A DNA stretch of 64,000 bases from Halobacillus litoralis. GTDB taxonomy: Bacteria; Bacillota; Bacilli; Bacillales; Halobacillaceae. Below the pieces are notes generated by a model. That model ran no database searches. It was not told the origin of the DNA and saw nothing but the letters and a program-made list of their open reading frames with translations. Both the position numbers and the translations under genes were made by a program. This document shows positions 17,969 through 26,121 of this stretch, piece by piece. Within the stretch, counting starts at the first letter, position 1. Each line of letters opens with the position of its first letter. The stretch is from contig NZ_JAIVKN010000003.1 of assembly GCF_020524025.1 (NCBI RefSeq), forward strand, positions 186,001-250,000, written 5' to 3'.

Positions 17969-18952
17969 TTACTCAGTCCAGCCTTTTACTTTATCAAGCT
18001 GTTCTTGATATTTCTCTTCTGGAAGAGCTACATAACCAACTTCTTCAGCAGCTTTACCTGCATTGTTTAGTGTATATTCTACAAAGTCACGAACTTGTGC
18101 TTTCTCTTTATAAGCATTCACATTAACATATGTGAAAAGTGGGCGGGAAAGTGGTGTGTAAGACCCGTCTTGAATTGTTTCTGGACCTGGTTTAACGGCT
18201 TCGCCATCTCCTTCAGCAATTCCAAGAGCTTTCAAGCTGTCTTCGTTCTCAGCATAGTAAGCATATCCAAAGAACCCAATTGCATTCGGGTTGTCTTTAA
18301 TACCACGAACAAGCACGTTATCATCTTCAGATAGTGTTGTGTTTTGTCCTTCTTTCATCGGCTCATCTTCAAGAATCACTTCGTTGAAGTAGTCAAAAGT
18401 ACCTGAGTCGTGACCAGGTGCGAAGATCTCAATTTGTTCTTCAGGCCATTCTGGGTTAATGTCAGACCATGTTTGAGCGTCAGAAGAATCAAGGAAGATC
18501 TGCTTAAGCTGATCGATTGTAAGTTCGTCAACAAAGTCATTTTTAGAACTTACTACTACAGAAAGACCATCGTAAGCTAGTTCAAGTGGCTCAAGAGTAA
18601 TGCCATTTTCTTCAGCAATTGCTTTTTCTTCTTCTTTAATTTCACGGGAAGCGTTACTTAGGTCAATTTCACCAACAGTAGATTTTTTAAATCCACCACC
18701 AGAACCAGAAGAGTTTAGCGCCGCATCTACTTCCGGCTGTTCTTGTTGGTATGAATAAGTCAAGTTCTCCATAATTGGAAACACTGTGGAAGAACCGTCG
18801 ATAGCAATTGGACCAGAAACTTCTTCAGAACCTTCACCGTTTGTATTACCTTCGTCAGCTGCGCCTTCTTCGTCAGAACCTCCGCAAGCTGCAAGTACTC
18901 CAAGCACTAAAACAAATGCCAGCATTAATGCTAAATTCTTAAAGTTTTTCAT
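17969..18952 (-). CDS. pstS: Phosphate-binding lipoprotein PstS
   Basis: A 327-residue extracellular phosphate-binding lipoprotein. The signal peptide ends in the lipobox LAAC (Cys near residue 24), followed by a Ser/Gly/acid-rich linker. The phosphate-site motifs IDGSSTVFPI, NSSGSGGGFKK and GHDSGTFDYF are visible. ATG 18952 follows GGGGGAG by 7 nt; the reading frame extends to 18979 but lacks a ribosome site there. First gene of the pst operon, with PhoP boxes upstream. Confidence 0.95.
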   Translation of the reverse strand: MKNFKNLALMLAFVLVLGVLAACGGSDEEGAADEGNTNGEGSEEVSGPIAIDGSSTVFPIMENLTYSYQQEQPEVDAALNSSGSGGGFKKSTVGEIDLSNASREIKEEEKAIAEENGITLEPLELAYDGLSVVVSSKNDFVDELTIDQLKQIFLDSSDAQTWSDINPEWPEEQIEIFAPGHDSGTFDYFNEVILEDEPMKEGQNTTLSEDDNVLVRGIKDNPNAIGFFGYAYYAENEDSLKALGIAEGDGEAVKPGPETIQDGSYTPLSRPLFTYVNVNAYKEKAQVRDFVEYTLNNAGKAAEEVGYVALPEEKYQEQLDKVKGWTE

Positions 18953-19018
18953 TTTCTTTCTCCCCCTACTATTTATCAATATTTATTTCGTTGGCGGCTT
19001 GACCAACTTACATTCTCT

Positions 19019-19072
19019 ATATTAACGACGGAGTTTTAATGACATATGAATCAAACGTAAAGGTTTTGTAAA
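19019..19072 (-). promoter_or_regulatory. PhoP box and promoter of the pst operon
   Basis: On the minus strand four hexamers follow each other with exact 5 nt gaps: TTTACA (19072-19067), TTTACG (19061-19056), TTCATA (19050-19045), TTAAAA (19039-19034). The first two match the PhoP TT(A/C/T)ACA repeat best. A TAATAT candidate -10 lies at 19024-19019. The 11 bp period puts all repeats on one helix face, as in known PhoP-activated promoters. Confidence 0.8.
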
Positions 19073-19142
19073 TTGAGCATTTGAAGGAATATTTTCTTGT
19101 TATCCACCTCCGTTTATACATCAAGTTCCGCATTAATATAGA

Positions 19143-19172
19143 AAAAGGAGTGATACGTGTCGTATCACTCCT
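19143..19172 (-). terminator. Terminator overlapping the pbpA stop codon
   Basis: AGGAGTGATACG / CGTATCACTCCT stem followed by T-run on the minus strand. The TGA stop at 19167-19165 is inside the stem. Confidence 0.88.
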
Positions 19173-21309
19173 CAGTTTCTGCTTCTGCTTCATTATTATT
19201 CGTTTCACTTTTATTTGTTGCTCTTTCTTCTTTTAATTCAAAATAAGCCTGTCCAATACGAGCACCAATTTTGTTACTTACATTATAGGTGCTTGTCGCA
19301 TCTTCTCCAACATAGGGGGTCATAATCGAAAAGGCAATTTCAGGGTCATCGAAAGGTGCAAAACCAACTAAGTTTTTATTTAAAACGTTACTGTAAGTTG
19401 TTCTTTCTCCATTCTCATCAAACACTGTCTTAAAGGCCTGGGCTGTTCCAGTCTTTACTGCAAAATTATATTGTGCATAAGGAGATTTTGAAAAAACACT
19501 GCTTGCAGAGCCGTTTGGTGTCTGCGCTGCCTGCCTAAATCCTTCTTGCACTCTATCAATATAAGAAGGATCCATTTCGATCTGGTTCAGCACTTTTGGT
19601 GCATATTGTTTGTAAACTGGTCCAAGACCATCTGTTGTGGACGGTTCGTGAATACTTTTAACAAGGTGCGGCTGCATGCGGTAGCCACCGTTGGCGATGG
19701 TGGATACATATTGATTCAACTGCAGAGCTGTATAGGAATGGAACTGACCGATTGAAAAATCTAAGATGTTACCTCTATCATTAAGGTCTCCACTTACACC
19801 TGAACCTTCGTATGGAAAGTCTATCCCAGTTTTAACTCCCAACCCGAACTGGTTAAAATTGTAAAGGAACTTATCAAATGTGCCTTCTTCTATAGATAGG
19901 GATTTCATTGAATAACGATTGCTGAAGTCGCCTCCTAAATACATGGCCAAGAAAAACATATATACGTTGGAAGACTGCTGGAGCGCCTGGATATCATTGA
20001 CAGTACCTATGTTGGCCGTATAAGAACTTTTTGTTCTCCCCGCAATACTAATCTCTTTGTCATTTATCCAAGTATTCGGTGTGACAGCCCCTTCATGAAG
20101 ACCAGTCAAAACCGTTGCTCCCTTAACCACAGAACCTGGCATATAGGCACTATACAGAGCCTGGTGGGAAGTGTCGGTAAACCTTCCTTCACCTTCTTCA
20201 GGATTTCTATTATACGTCTGCCCCGTGATCGCCAGTATTTCACCTGTTTTTGGATTTGAAACAACGGCAATCGAGTTTTCTAAATGTCTGTTGGGCCCTG
20301 GGGCCTGCCTGATAGCATTCTCCAGCTCTTCCTGAACAATTTTATTGACTCTTTCCTGTAGTTCCATATCAATAGTCAGCATTATGTCTTTTCCTGGCTG
20401 ACCTTCGCGGATGACTTTAGAATCAATAACGTTATTATTTTTATCTGTTTCATACTGCACTTTTTCTTTTGTTCCTCTAAGAACATCTTCATATTCCTGC
20501 TCAAGGCCTTTGGTTCCAACACGGTCATTACGGCTGTAATCGAGGGACATAAAGTAATCCAGCTGTTCAGCTGGAAGACCCGCCTCACTAGTTGTAATGC
20601 TCCCGAGATAACTGCGGAAAGTGGAACCAAAAGGATACGTCCGGTCCCAGTCGGCTGTAACATTGACGCCGGGCAGATGGGAAAGGTTTTCTGCTACCTT
20701 AGAATATTCCGCCTCTGTAATGTCTGAGTTTTTTAAGACATGAGGGGCAAGAGCGTATGCTCGATCCAATTCCCTTTTAATAGCTATGACTTCTTTAGTC
20801 TGATTGTCATAGTTTGAGATTTCTTCAGGTTTAATGCTGTCCAGCTGCAACTGATAAACCTCTCCATTATCGAGATCAGATGTGTCTTCATCTGCAATCC
20901 GCTCAGCCATCCGCTCTTCGTTTCTTAAATAGAAGTACTCTTTTAAGTCTCTTTCAGTCAAATTCTCATAATCCATATCAAGGTATTGAGCCAGCTGTTC
21001 AGCTAAAGCTAATTTATCTGAAGGCTGCACCCCTTTAGGCGGGGTGTACGTAATTGAATATAAAGGTTCATTATCAACAACGGGCTGCATATTGGAGTCA
21101 TATATTTCGCCCCTGGGAACAGAGATACTCGTAGTTGTATTCTCTGTACGGTCAATTTCTTCTTGTGCTTCTTCTCCGTTAAGGACCTGTACAACTCCCA
21201 GCTGCAGTATAATTCCGGCAAACAAAATAAACACAACAAAAAACACCACATTCAATCGGAAAGGAAGGTGTGATCTGCTTCTATCTTTTTTCTTATTGTT
21301 CTTCCCCAT
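19165..21309 (-). CDS. pbpA: Class B penicillin-binding protein 2A/PBP2 (rod elongation)
   Basis: A 714-residue transpeptidase, close in length to B. subtilis PbpA (716). One N-terminal membrane anchor (about residues 18-40) is followed by the dimerisation domain (SVPRGEIYDSN) and the penicillin-binding domain. The active-site SxxK is in YMPGSVVKG, the SxN in QSSNVYMF, and KTGTA toward the C-terminus. It crosslinks peptidoglycan in the elongasome. An acidic tail (NNEAEAETEE) is encoded in the terminator. Position next to pstS and yqgE matches B. subtilis. Confidence 0.93.
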   Translation of the reverse strand: MGKNNKKKDRSRSHLPFRLNVVFFVVFILFAGIILQLGVVQVLNGEEAQEEIDRTENTTTSISVPRGEIYDSNMQPVVDNEPLYSITYTPPKGVQPSDKLALAEQLAQYLDMDYENLTERDLKEYFYLRNEERMAERIADEDTSDLDNGEVYQLQLDSIKPEEISNYDNQTKEVIAIKRELDRAYALAPHVLKNSDITEAEYSKVAENLSHLPGVNVTADWDRTYPFGSTFRSYLGSITTSEAGLPAEQLDYFMSLDYSRNDRVGTKGLEQEYEDVLRGTKEKVQYETDKNNNVIDSKVIREGQPGKDIMLTIDMELQERVNKIVQEELENAIRQAPGPNRHLENSIAVVSNPKTGEILAITGQTYNRNPEEGEGRFTDTSHQALYSAYMPGSVVKGATVLTGLHEGAVTPNTWINDKEISIAGRTKSSYTANIGTVNDIQALQQSSNVYMFFLAMYLGGDFSNRYSMKSLSIEEGTFDKFLYNFNQFGLGVKTGIDFPYEGSGVSGDLNDRGNILDFSIGQFHSYTALQLNQYVSTIANGGYRMQPHLVKSIHEPSTTDGLGPVYKQYAPKVLNQIEMDPSYIDRVQEGFRQAAQTPNGSASSVFSKSPYAQYNFAVKTGTAQAFKTVFDENGERTTYSNVLNKNLVGFAPFDDPEIAFSIMTPYVGEDATSTYNVSNKIGARIGQAYFELKEERATNKSETNNNEAEAETEE

Positions 21310-21397
21310 GAACTCCTCTCCCTCTTAAAAAAATCCTTCTCCCATTATAACATTGTTCCAGGGTTCCAGGATAGGCGGAGTTCATGGGTGATTGGTG

Positions 21398-22633
21398 TCA
21401 ATTTTGTGTTGAAGGACGCACTTTCGTGTCGATACCACGTATAAAGAAGTAAATATAAAAGTGTCCTCCTCCTACCAGCAGTAAGATATACGGAATTCCT
21501 GTCTCTGGAGTGATCCATGTGATAGCAAGTAAAAAAATTAAGATTGACAAGACTCGGCCGAAATTCAAGAAAATCTCCCTGACGACAATATATTCAATCC
21601 TCATTTCTGCTGCATTCCATGACCTTCCAATGACATCATAGGTCAGGGATACATAAGGAACGTAAAGCAAAGGGAAGAATATCCCTGCAATTCCAGCATA
21701 CACCAGCATCCATGTCATGGTGTCACTGAACAGGAGGATCAACACACTTAAGTAAAGAGATAATCCAGATATAAAAATGACCTTTTTCCTGCGTCGTGGC
21801 TTAGCCCAGCGACTAACTAAAAAGTAAAACAGAAATGAGAAGCTTGAGAATACTAAATTGAATACACCAAGCGATAGTTCATCTTTCGTTATTAAAAAGA
21901 TCCAAATCGAAACAGCAAATAAAAATGTCCCCTCTCTAAATCCTTGCGCAATATGGGCATTTAATATTCGTTTCCAATTGGAGTTATGTTTTCGTTCAGT
22001 TACGATTCTGCGAAATGAGAAATTCCCTTTCGCTTTCCTTCTGGATAACCCGAAACTGACGAGGACGGCTATGATGAAAAGTCCAAATGAAATGGCGAAT
22101 ATAACCGTATAACCTGTGAAGTTATTAAGACGGGAAATAATGTATCCCGCAAGAAGAGGACCGGTCATCCCACCCAAAGATTGAAGGACGCCCAAAAAAC
22201 CATTAAAAAAATCCCTCGTATCAGGCTCAGTAATTTCAAATGTCAATACATTGTAAGCCAGCCAGTAAAATCCATACCCTACCCCTAATAAGGAACCAAG
22301 CATAATATTAAAGGAAGATGCCTGTTCCCCTACGATTAATACCGTTAAAAAAAACAAGGATAAGACGGTGACACCTGTTCTTAATACAATCACCCGATCG
22401 ATTTTCTTGGCACATTTCCCGGCAAAAATAAAGGTCAAAGGCTGCAGTATATAAATACTCAGGTTATATAAAGCAATGTCTATATAGCTGTTGGATTGCT
22501 TCCATAAATAGATGTTCACAAATGTACTGGATAGAAATATACCTAAGGAGTATAGGCCTCCAATGAGAAGTAACAATATTAAATCTTTTGACACATTTTC
22601 GTGGCTGAGCCACGCGCGCAGCTTACTCACCAT
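21398..22633 (-). CDS. yqgE: MFS transporter, YqgE-like
   Basis: A 411-residue major facilitator superfamily protein with about 11-12 membrane helices. Between the halves is a basic cytosolic loop (SRRKAKGNFSFRR). Substrate is unknown; the family is annotated as efflux or sugar-like in Bacillaceae, and position between pbpA and sodA equals B. subtilis yqgE. ATG 22633 is chosen since AAGGAG lies 8 nt upstream; the frame runs open to 22690. Confidence 0.82.
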   Translation of the reverse strand: MVSKLRAWLSHENVSKDLILLLLIGGLYSLGIFLSSTFVNIYLWKQSNSYIDIALYNLSIYILQPLTFIFAGKCAKKIDRVIVLRTGVTVLSLFFLTVLIVGEQASSFNIMLGSLLGVGYGFYWLAYNVLTFEITEPDTRDFFNGFLGVLQSLGGMTGPLLAGYIISRLNNFTGYTVIFAISFGLFIIAVLVSFGLSRRKAKGNFSFRRIVTERKHNSNWKRILNAHIAQGFREGTFLFAVSIWIFLITKDELSLGVFNLVFSSFSFLFYFLVSRWAKPRRRKKVIFISGLSLYLSVLILLFSDTMTWMLVYAGIAGIFFPLLYVPYVSLTYDVIGRSWNAAEMRIEYIVVREIFLNFGRVLSILIFLLAITWITPETGIPYILLLVGGGHFYIYFFIRGIDTKVRPSTQN

Positions 22634-22687
22634 ATCCATGTCTCCTTTGTGTTCTTCTATAGTGTTATCAGAACAAAAGGAGATATA

Positions 22688-22724
22688 CAAAAAGAGAGGT
22701 GCGGATATTTATCCGCACCTCTCT
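22688..22724 (-). terminator. Intrinsic terminator after sodA
   Basis: AGAGAGGTGCGGATA...TATCCGCACCTCTCT followed by a T-run on the minus strand. Confidence 0.9.
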
Positions 22725-22734
22725 ATAACCATTA

Positions 22735-23349
22735 TTATTTAGCAGCGTCGAAACGCTTAGCTACTTCATCCCAATTTACAACGTTCCAGAATGCTGAAAC
22801 GTAGTCAGGACGACGGTTTTGATAATTAAGGTAATACGCGTGCTCCCAAACATCAAGACCCAGAATTGGAGTTTTACCTTCCATAATCGGAGAATCTTGG
22901 TTTAACGTATCAATTACTTCAAGGTTACCATTATTGACTACTAACCAAGCCCAGCCAGATCCAAAACGGCCTTTAGCTGTTTCTTCAAATTTCTCTTTGA
23001 ACTGATCTAAACCGCCAAAGGTATCATTGATTTGAGTAGCCAGGTCACCAGTCGGCTCGCCGCCGCCATTCGGAGACATAATTGTCCAGAATAGGCTGTG
23101 GTTTGCGTGGCCTCCACCGTTACGACGAACAGCTGTACGGATATCTTCCGGTACAACGGAAAGGTTATTAGAAAGAAGTTCTTCTAAAGATTTATCCTGA
23201 AGATCTGCATGACCTTCCAGCGCGTTGTTCAATTTAGTAACATAACCGTTGTGGTGCTTCGTATGGTGAATGTTCATTGTTTCCTTATCGATTGTTGGTT
23301 CAAGTGCATCATAAGCGTAAGGTAGTTCTGGTAGTTCAAACTTAGCCAT
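22735..23349 (-). CDS. sodA: Manganese superoxide dismutase
   Basis: A 204-residue Fe/Mn superoxide dismutase that converts superoxide to peroxide and oxygen. Metal ligands are His28 (in NIHHTKHH), His84 ([11 protein letters not shown]), Asp166 and His170 (LDVWEHAYY). FGSGWAWL and NQDSP are typical of manganese forms. ATG 23349 has AAGGAGGAG upstream. A 36-nt inverted repeat in the leader is described separately. It is monocistronic. Confidence 0.95.
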   Translation of the reverse strand: MAKFELPELPYAYDALEPTIDKETMNIHHTKHHNGYVTKLNNALEGHADLQDKSLEELLSNNLSVVPEDIRTAVRRNGGGHANHSLFWTIMSPNGGGEPTGDLATQINDTFGGLDQFKEKFEETAKGRFGSGWAWLVVNNGNLEVIDTLNQDSPIMEGKTPILGLDVWEHAYYLNYQNRRPDYVSAFWNVVNWDEVAKRFDAAK

Positions 23350-23374
23350 AATGTAACTCCTCCTTAAAAATAGT

Positions 23375-23410
23375 ATGTAAAATCAGAAGCATCAGCTTCT
23401 CATTTTACAT
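23375..23410 (-). promoter_or_regulatory. Leader hairpin of sodA
   Basis: ATGTAAAAT-AGAAGC / GCTTCT-ATTTTACAT inverted repeat (with one mismatched pair) about 26 nt before the start codon. Upstream, TTGCAT and a TAATGT/GATAAT -10-like box suggest the transcript begins just before it, making it a 5'-UTR stem-loop. No T-run follows, so it is not a terminator. Confidence 0.55.
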
Positions 23411-23506
23411 TATCAAACCGATTTTGGACATGCAACTAATTTGCATTGCAAAGAGAATATATCTCTTCCGCTATTATGAATTCCCTTATGTAAGAATTTC
23501 AAACAT

Positions 23507-23535
23507 AAAAAAAACAAGCCTTCCGCTTGTTTTTC
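23507..23535 (-). terminator. Terminator of the tRNA operon
   Basis: ACAAGC-GGAAG-GCTTGT stem followed by eight T residues on the minus strand, 15 nt after tRNA-Phe. Confidence 0.88.
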
Positions 23536-23550
23536 CTTTTCTTATTAAAG

Positions 23551-23623
<73 letters not shown>

Positions 23624-23742
23624 ATGTAAAGATAAATTGTTCTTTTTTGTAAGTCTGACTGCTGCGTATACTCTGCATCTTGTGGGGAAAGTATCCTTAC
23701 TAACTTTCCGATCTTTATTAACGCTGAACCATTTATGTATGA

Positions 23743-23835
23743 TGGCGGAGGAGGAGGGATTCGAACCCCCGCGAGCCGTAAAGCCCCTGGCGGTTTTCAA
23801 GACCGCTCCCTTCAGCCAAACTTGGGTACTCCTCC
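23743..23835 (-). tRNA. tRNA-Ser (TGA)
   Basis: A 93-nt class II tRNA with long variable arm, acceptor GGAGGAG / CTCCTCC, discriminator G and encoded CCA. Anticodon TGA in CTTGAAAA. It is separated from tRNA-Phe by an unusually long 119 nt spacer. Confidence 0.95.
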
Positions 23836-23846
23836 GTATCAAAAAA

Positions 23847-23923
23847 TGGTGGACCCTGCAGGACTCGAACCTGCGACCGATCGGTTATGAGCCGATAGCT
23901 CTAACCAGCTGAGCTAAGGGTCC
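23847..23923 (-). tRNA. tRNA-Ile2 (CAT, lysidine type)
   Basis: A 77-nt tRNA with anticodon CAT and encoded CCA. The acceptor GGACCCT / AGGGTCC and body match the Bacillus Ile2 tRNA whose wobble C is changed to lysidine by TilS to read ATA. The true elongator Met tRNA is the other CAT tRNA in this cluster (24027-24103), which supports the Ile2 assignment. Confidence 0.85.
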
Positions 23924-23926
23924 ACA

Positions 23927-24003
23927 TGGGGCGGTTGATGGGAATCGAACCCACGAATGCCGGAACCACAATCCGGTGCGTTAACCACTTCGCCACAACC
24001 GCC
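23927..24003 (-). tRNA. tRNA-His (GTG)
   Basis: A 77-nt tRNA with anticodon GTG. The extra G(-1) opposite discriminator C73, the identity mark of tRNA-His, is genome-encoded, and CCA is encoded. Confidence 0.95.
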
Positions 24004-24026
24004 ATGTCTTTATTGATATTATGTAT

Positions 24027-24103
24027 TGGTAGCGGCGGAGGGAATCGAACCCACGACCTCACGGGTATGAACCGTACGCTCTAGCCAGCTGAGCTACACC
24101 GCC
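24027..24103 (-). tRNA. tRNA-Met (CAT, elongator)
   Basis: A 77-nt tRNA with acceptor GGCGGTG, anticodon CAT in TTCATAC and encoded ACCA. The sequence fits the Bacillus elongator methionine tRNA; it lacks the three G-C pairs flanking the anticodon loop of an initiator. First gene of the cluster. Confidence 0.93.
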
Positions 24104-24134
24104 AAATAATTGTCGTTTGTAAGCGACTTAATTA

Positions 24135-24163
24135 ATGTAACATGTTATCCAATATGTTGTCAA
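24135..24163 (-). promoter_or_regulatory. tRNA cluster promoter P1
   Basis: Perfect -35 TTGACA (24163-24158), 17 nt spacer, TTACAT (24140-24135), about 30 nt before tRNA-Met. Confidence 0.75.
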
Positions 24164-24197
24164 CATGTTTTTTCACGCCTGTTTTGGCGACAAAAAT

Positions 24198-24226
24198 AAT
24201 ATAGCATGCACAGATTATTCTTTCAA
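24198..24226 (-). promoter_or_regulatory. tRNA cluster promoter P2
   Basis: TTGAAA (24226-24221), 17 nt spacer, TATATT (24203-24198), upstream of P1. Tandem promoters are common for stable RNA genes. Confidence 0.55.
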
Positions 24227-24236
24227 GGGTTTTTTC

Positions 24237-24277
24237 AAAAAAAGTATAAAAGCGGCTGACACACAGCCGCTTTTATA
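24237..24277 (-). terminator. Terminator after the Na/Pi cotransporter gene
   Basis: ATAAAAGCGGCTG...CAGCCGCTTTTAT followed by a T-rich tail on the minus strand. It insulates the tRNA promoters. Confidence 0.88.
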
Positions 24278-24281
24278 TGCT

Positions 24282-25919
24282 TTACAGGCTTTCCTTTTCC
24301 CCTAATACTTCTTCTGCAATGTTAACCGCATGGTCTCCTATACGCTCCAGGTTACTGATCATATCAACAAAGACAATTCCTGCCTGACCTGTACACACTC
24401 CCTCATTCAGACGAATGATGTGTTTCTTACGATAACTGCGTTCCATCCGGTCCAGTTCATTTTCTTTCTGAACAACGGCAAGTGCTTCTTCTCTGCTCAT
24501 GCTTTCAAGAGCTTTAGTCGCTTGTTTAACAGTCATCAAAGTAAGATCAAACATTGTATTTAAATCTTCAATCGCTTGAGGAGTAAGGTTTACCTTATTA
24601 GAGTTTTTGTAATCGATGAGTTCGATAATATTTTCAAAATGGTCTCCTATACGTTCTAAATCACGTACAGAGTCCATGAGAGCTGAGTGTTTCTGACTCT
24701 CTTCATCAGTTAGAGATGCTTGAGAAAGATCTACTAAATAATCAGTAATCTTCCGATCCAGATTGTTAAGTGCATCTTCGATCTGCATCGCTACTTCTGA
24801 GTGCTTTTGCTGTTTGTTATTCAAATAGAGGCTTGTCTCTTCTAAACCTTTATAGGCATACTCACCCATACGCACGACTTCTTCTTTAGCCTGATCTAAT
24901 GCTAAAGAAGGAGACTGGTCGATAAATATTGGATCCAAGTGCTGCGGCTTGTGATCGATGAGTGACTCATCTCCAGGTACAAGTTTGATGACAATCCAGG
25001 CCAATACCGCAACAAACGGAAACTGCACGATTGTGTTAGCGATATTAAATGACCCGTGCGCAAAAGCAATCGTCATTTCGGGACCAAGGTCCAATGCATC
25101 CCGAAGCCACTCTACATAAAGCGTAAACGGCTTTAATAGAAGTAAGAAGACGGTTGCGCCTAAAACGTTAAATATTACGTGAACGAAAGCTGCACGCTTA
25201 GCGCCGACACTGGCACCAATAGCTGCTATTACTGCTGTAATGGTTGTGCCAATGTTGTCCCCGAACAACACAGGTAAAGCGGCTTGAATATCAACAAGTC
25301 CTTCTCCAAACAAACCTTGGAGTATACCAATGGTGGCACTTGAACTCTGAACAATTACTGTAAATAGTGTACCGATGACAACACCAAGAATAGGATTGTC
25401 ACTCATACTCAGCGTTAATTCACGGAATGCTTCCATTGATCGAAGAGGCTTCATCCCGCCGCTCATCAACTCAAGTCCGAAGAATAACGCACCTAAACCA
25501 AATACCGTCTGCCCTAAGTGGGTAACCTTCTTATTTTTAAAGAAGAAGATTAGTAATGAACCAACAGCTAAGATTGGAAGACCATATTCTTTAATATCTA
25601 TACCAATAATAAATGCGGTAAATGTTGTACCAATGTTGGCACCCATAATAACACCAATCGCTTGTCTAAATGTCATAAAACCGGCGTTAACGAGCCCGAC
25701 AGTTAAGACAGTCGTCGTAGAACTACTTTGCACAAGCACCGTGACTACAGCACCTGCGATAACACCCATTAACGGATTACTCGTAAATCGATCAAGCAGC
25801 TCCTTCAGACGATCGCCTGCTACCTTCTGAAGGCCGTCCCCCATAAATTTAATACCAAACAGGAAAATACCTAGTCCACCGATGAATTCAAATATCATCT
25901 TCTGCACATCGATTTCCAT
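24282..25919 (-). CDS. Na/Pi cotransporter with C-terminal PhoU domain
   Basis: A 545-residue type II Na+/phosphate cotransporter (NptA/YjbB family). Two inverted membrane repeats each carry the QSSS motif (QSSSTTTVLTVGLV and QSSSATIGILQGL), the substrate/sodium site. The last 200 residues form a PhoU-like helical domain (RDLERIGDHFENIIEL and SNLERIGDHAVNIAEE). It should move phosphate in the membrane under control of the PhoU part. ATG 25919 is the likely start (frame open to 25979). B. subtilis has a relative (yqeW) near rpsU. Confidence 0.88.
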   Translation of the reverse strand: MEIDVQKMIFEFIGGLGIFLFGIKFMGDGLQKVAGDRLKELLDRFTSNPLMGVIAGAVVTVLVQSSSTTTVLTVGLVNAGFMTFRQAIGVIMGANIGTTFTAFIIGIDIKEYGLPILAVGSLLIFFFKNKKVTHLGQTVFGLGALFFGLELMSGGMKPLRSMEAFRELTLSMSDNPILGVVIGTLFTVIVQSSSATIGILQGLFGEGLVDIQAALPVLFGDNIGTTITAVIAAIGASVGAKRAAFVHVIFNVLGATVFLLLLKPFTLYVEWLRDALDLGPEMTIAFAHGSFNIANTIVQFPFVAVLAWIVIKLVPGDESLIDHKPQHLDPIFIDQSPSLALDQAKEEVVRMGEYAYKGLEETSLYLNNKQQKHSEVAMQIEDALNNLDRKITDYLVDLSQASLTDEESQKHSALMDSVRDLERIGDHFENIIELIDYKNSNKVNLTPQAIEDLNTMFDLTLMTVKQATKALESMSREEALAVVQKENELDRMERSYRKKHIIRLNEGVCTGQAGIVFVDMISNLERIGDHAVNIAEEVLGEKESL

Positions 25920-26092
25920 GTTCTCCACCCTTTCCTCATCCAAAGTTTTTCTGTATTTTCTATTTAAAAAACACCTCATCCATTATTAACGAAGTCTATT
26001 TCTTTTGTAAAGATAATTCACCAATCTTAACATTAAATTTACATTCAAAAAATATATGGTTGATTATGGTGTGGTATAAAATCCTCAGCATA

Positions 26093-26120
26093 TAAAAAAA
26101 GGCCTCTCAAGGCCTTTTTT
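26093..26120 (-). terminator. Terminator after the chemoreceptor gene
   Basis: AAAAAAGGCCT...AGGCCTTTTTT inverted repeat with flanking A and T runs directly at the gene end. Confidence 0.85.
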
Positions 26121-26121
26121 G

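Noticed and set aside
23847-23923. Second elongator tRNA-Met (CAT)
   Set aside because: The body matches Bacillus tRNA-Ile2, whose C34 becomes lysidine; the true Met tRNA is at 24027-24103.
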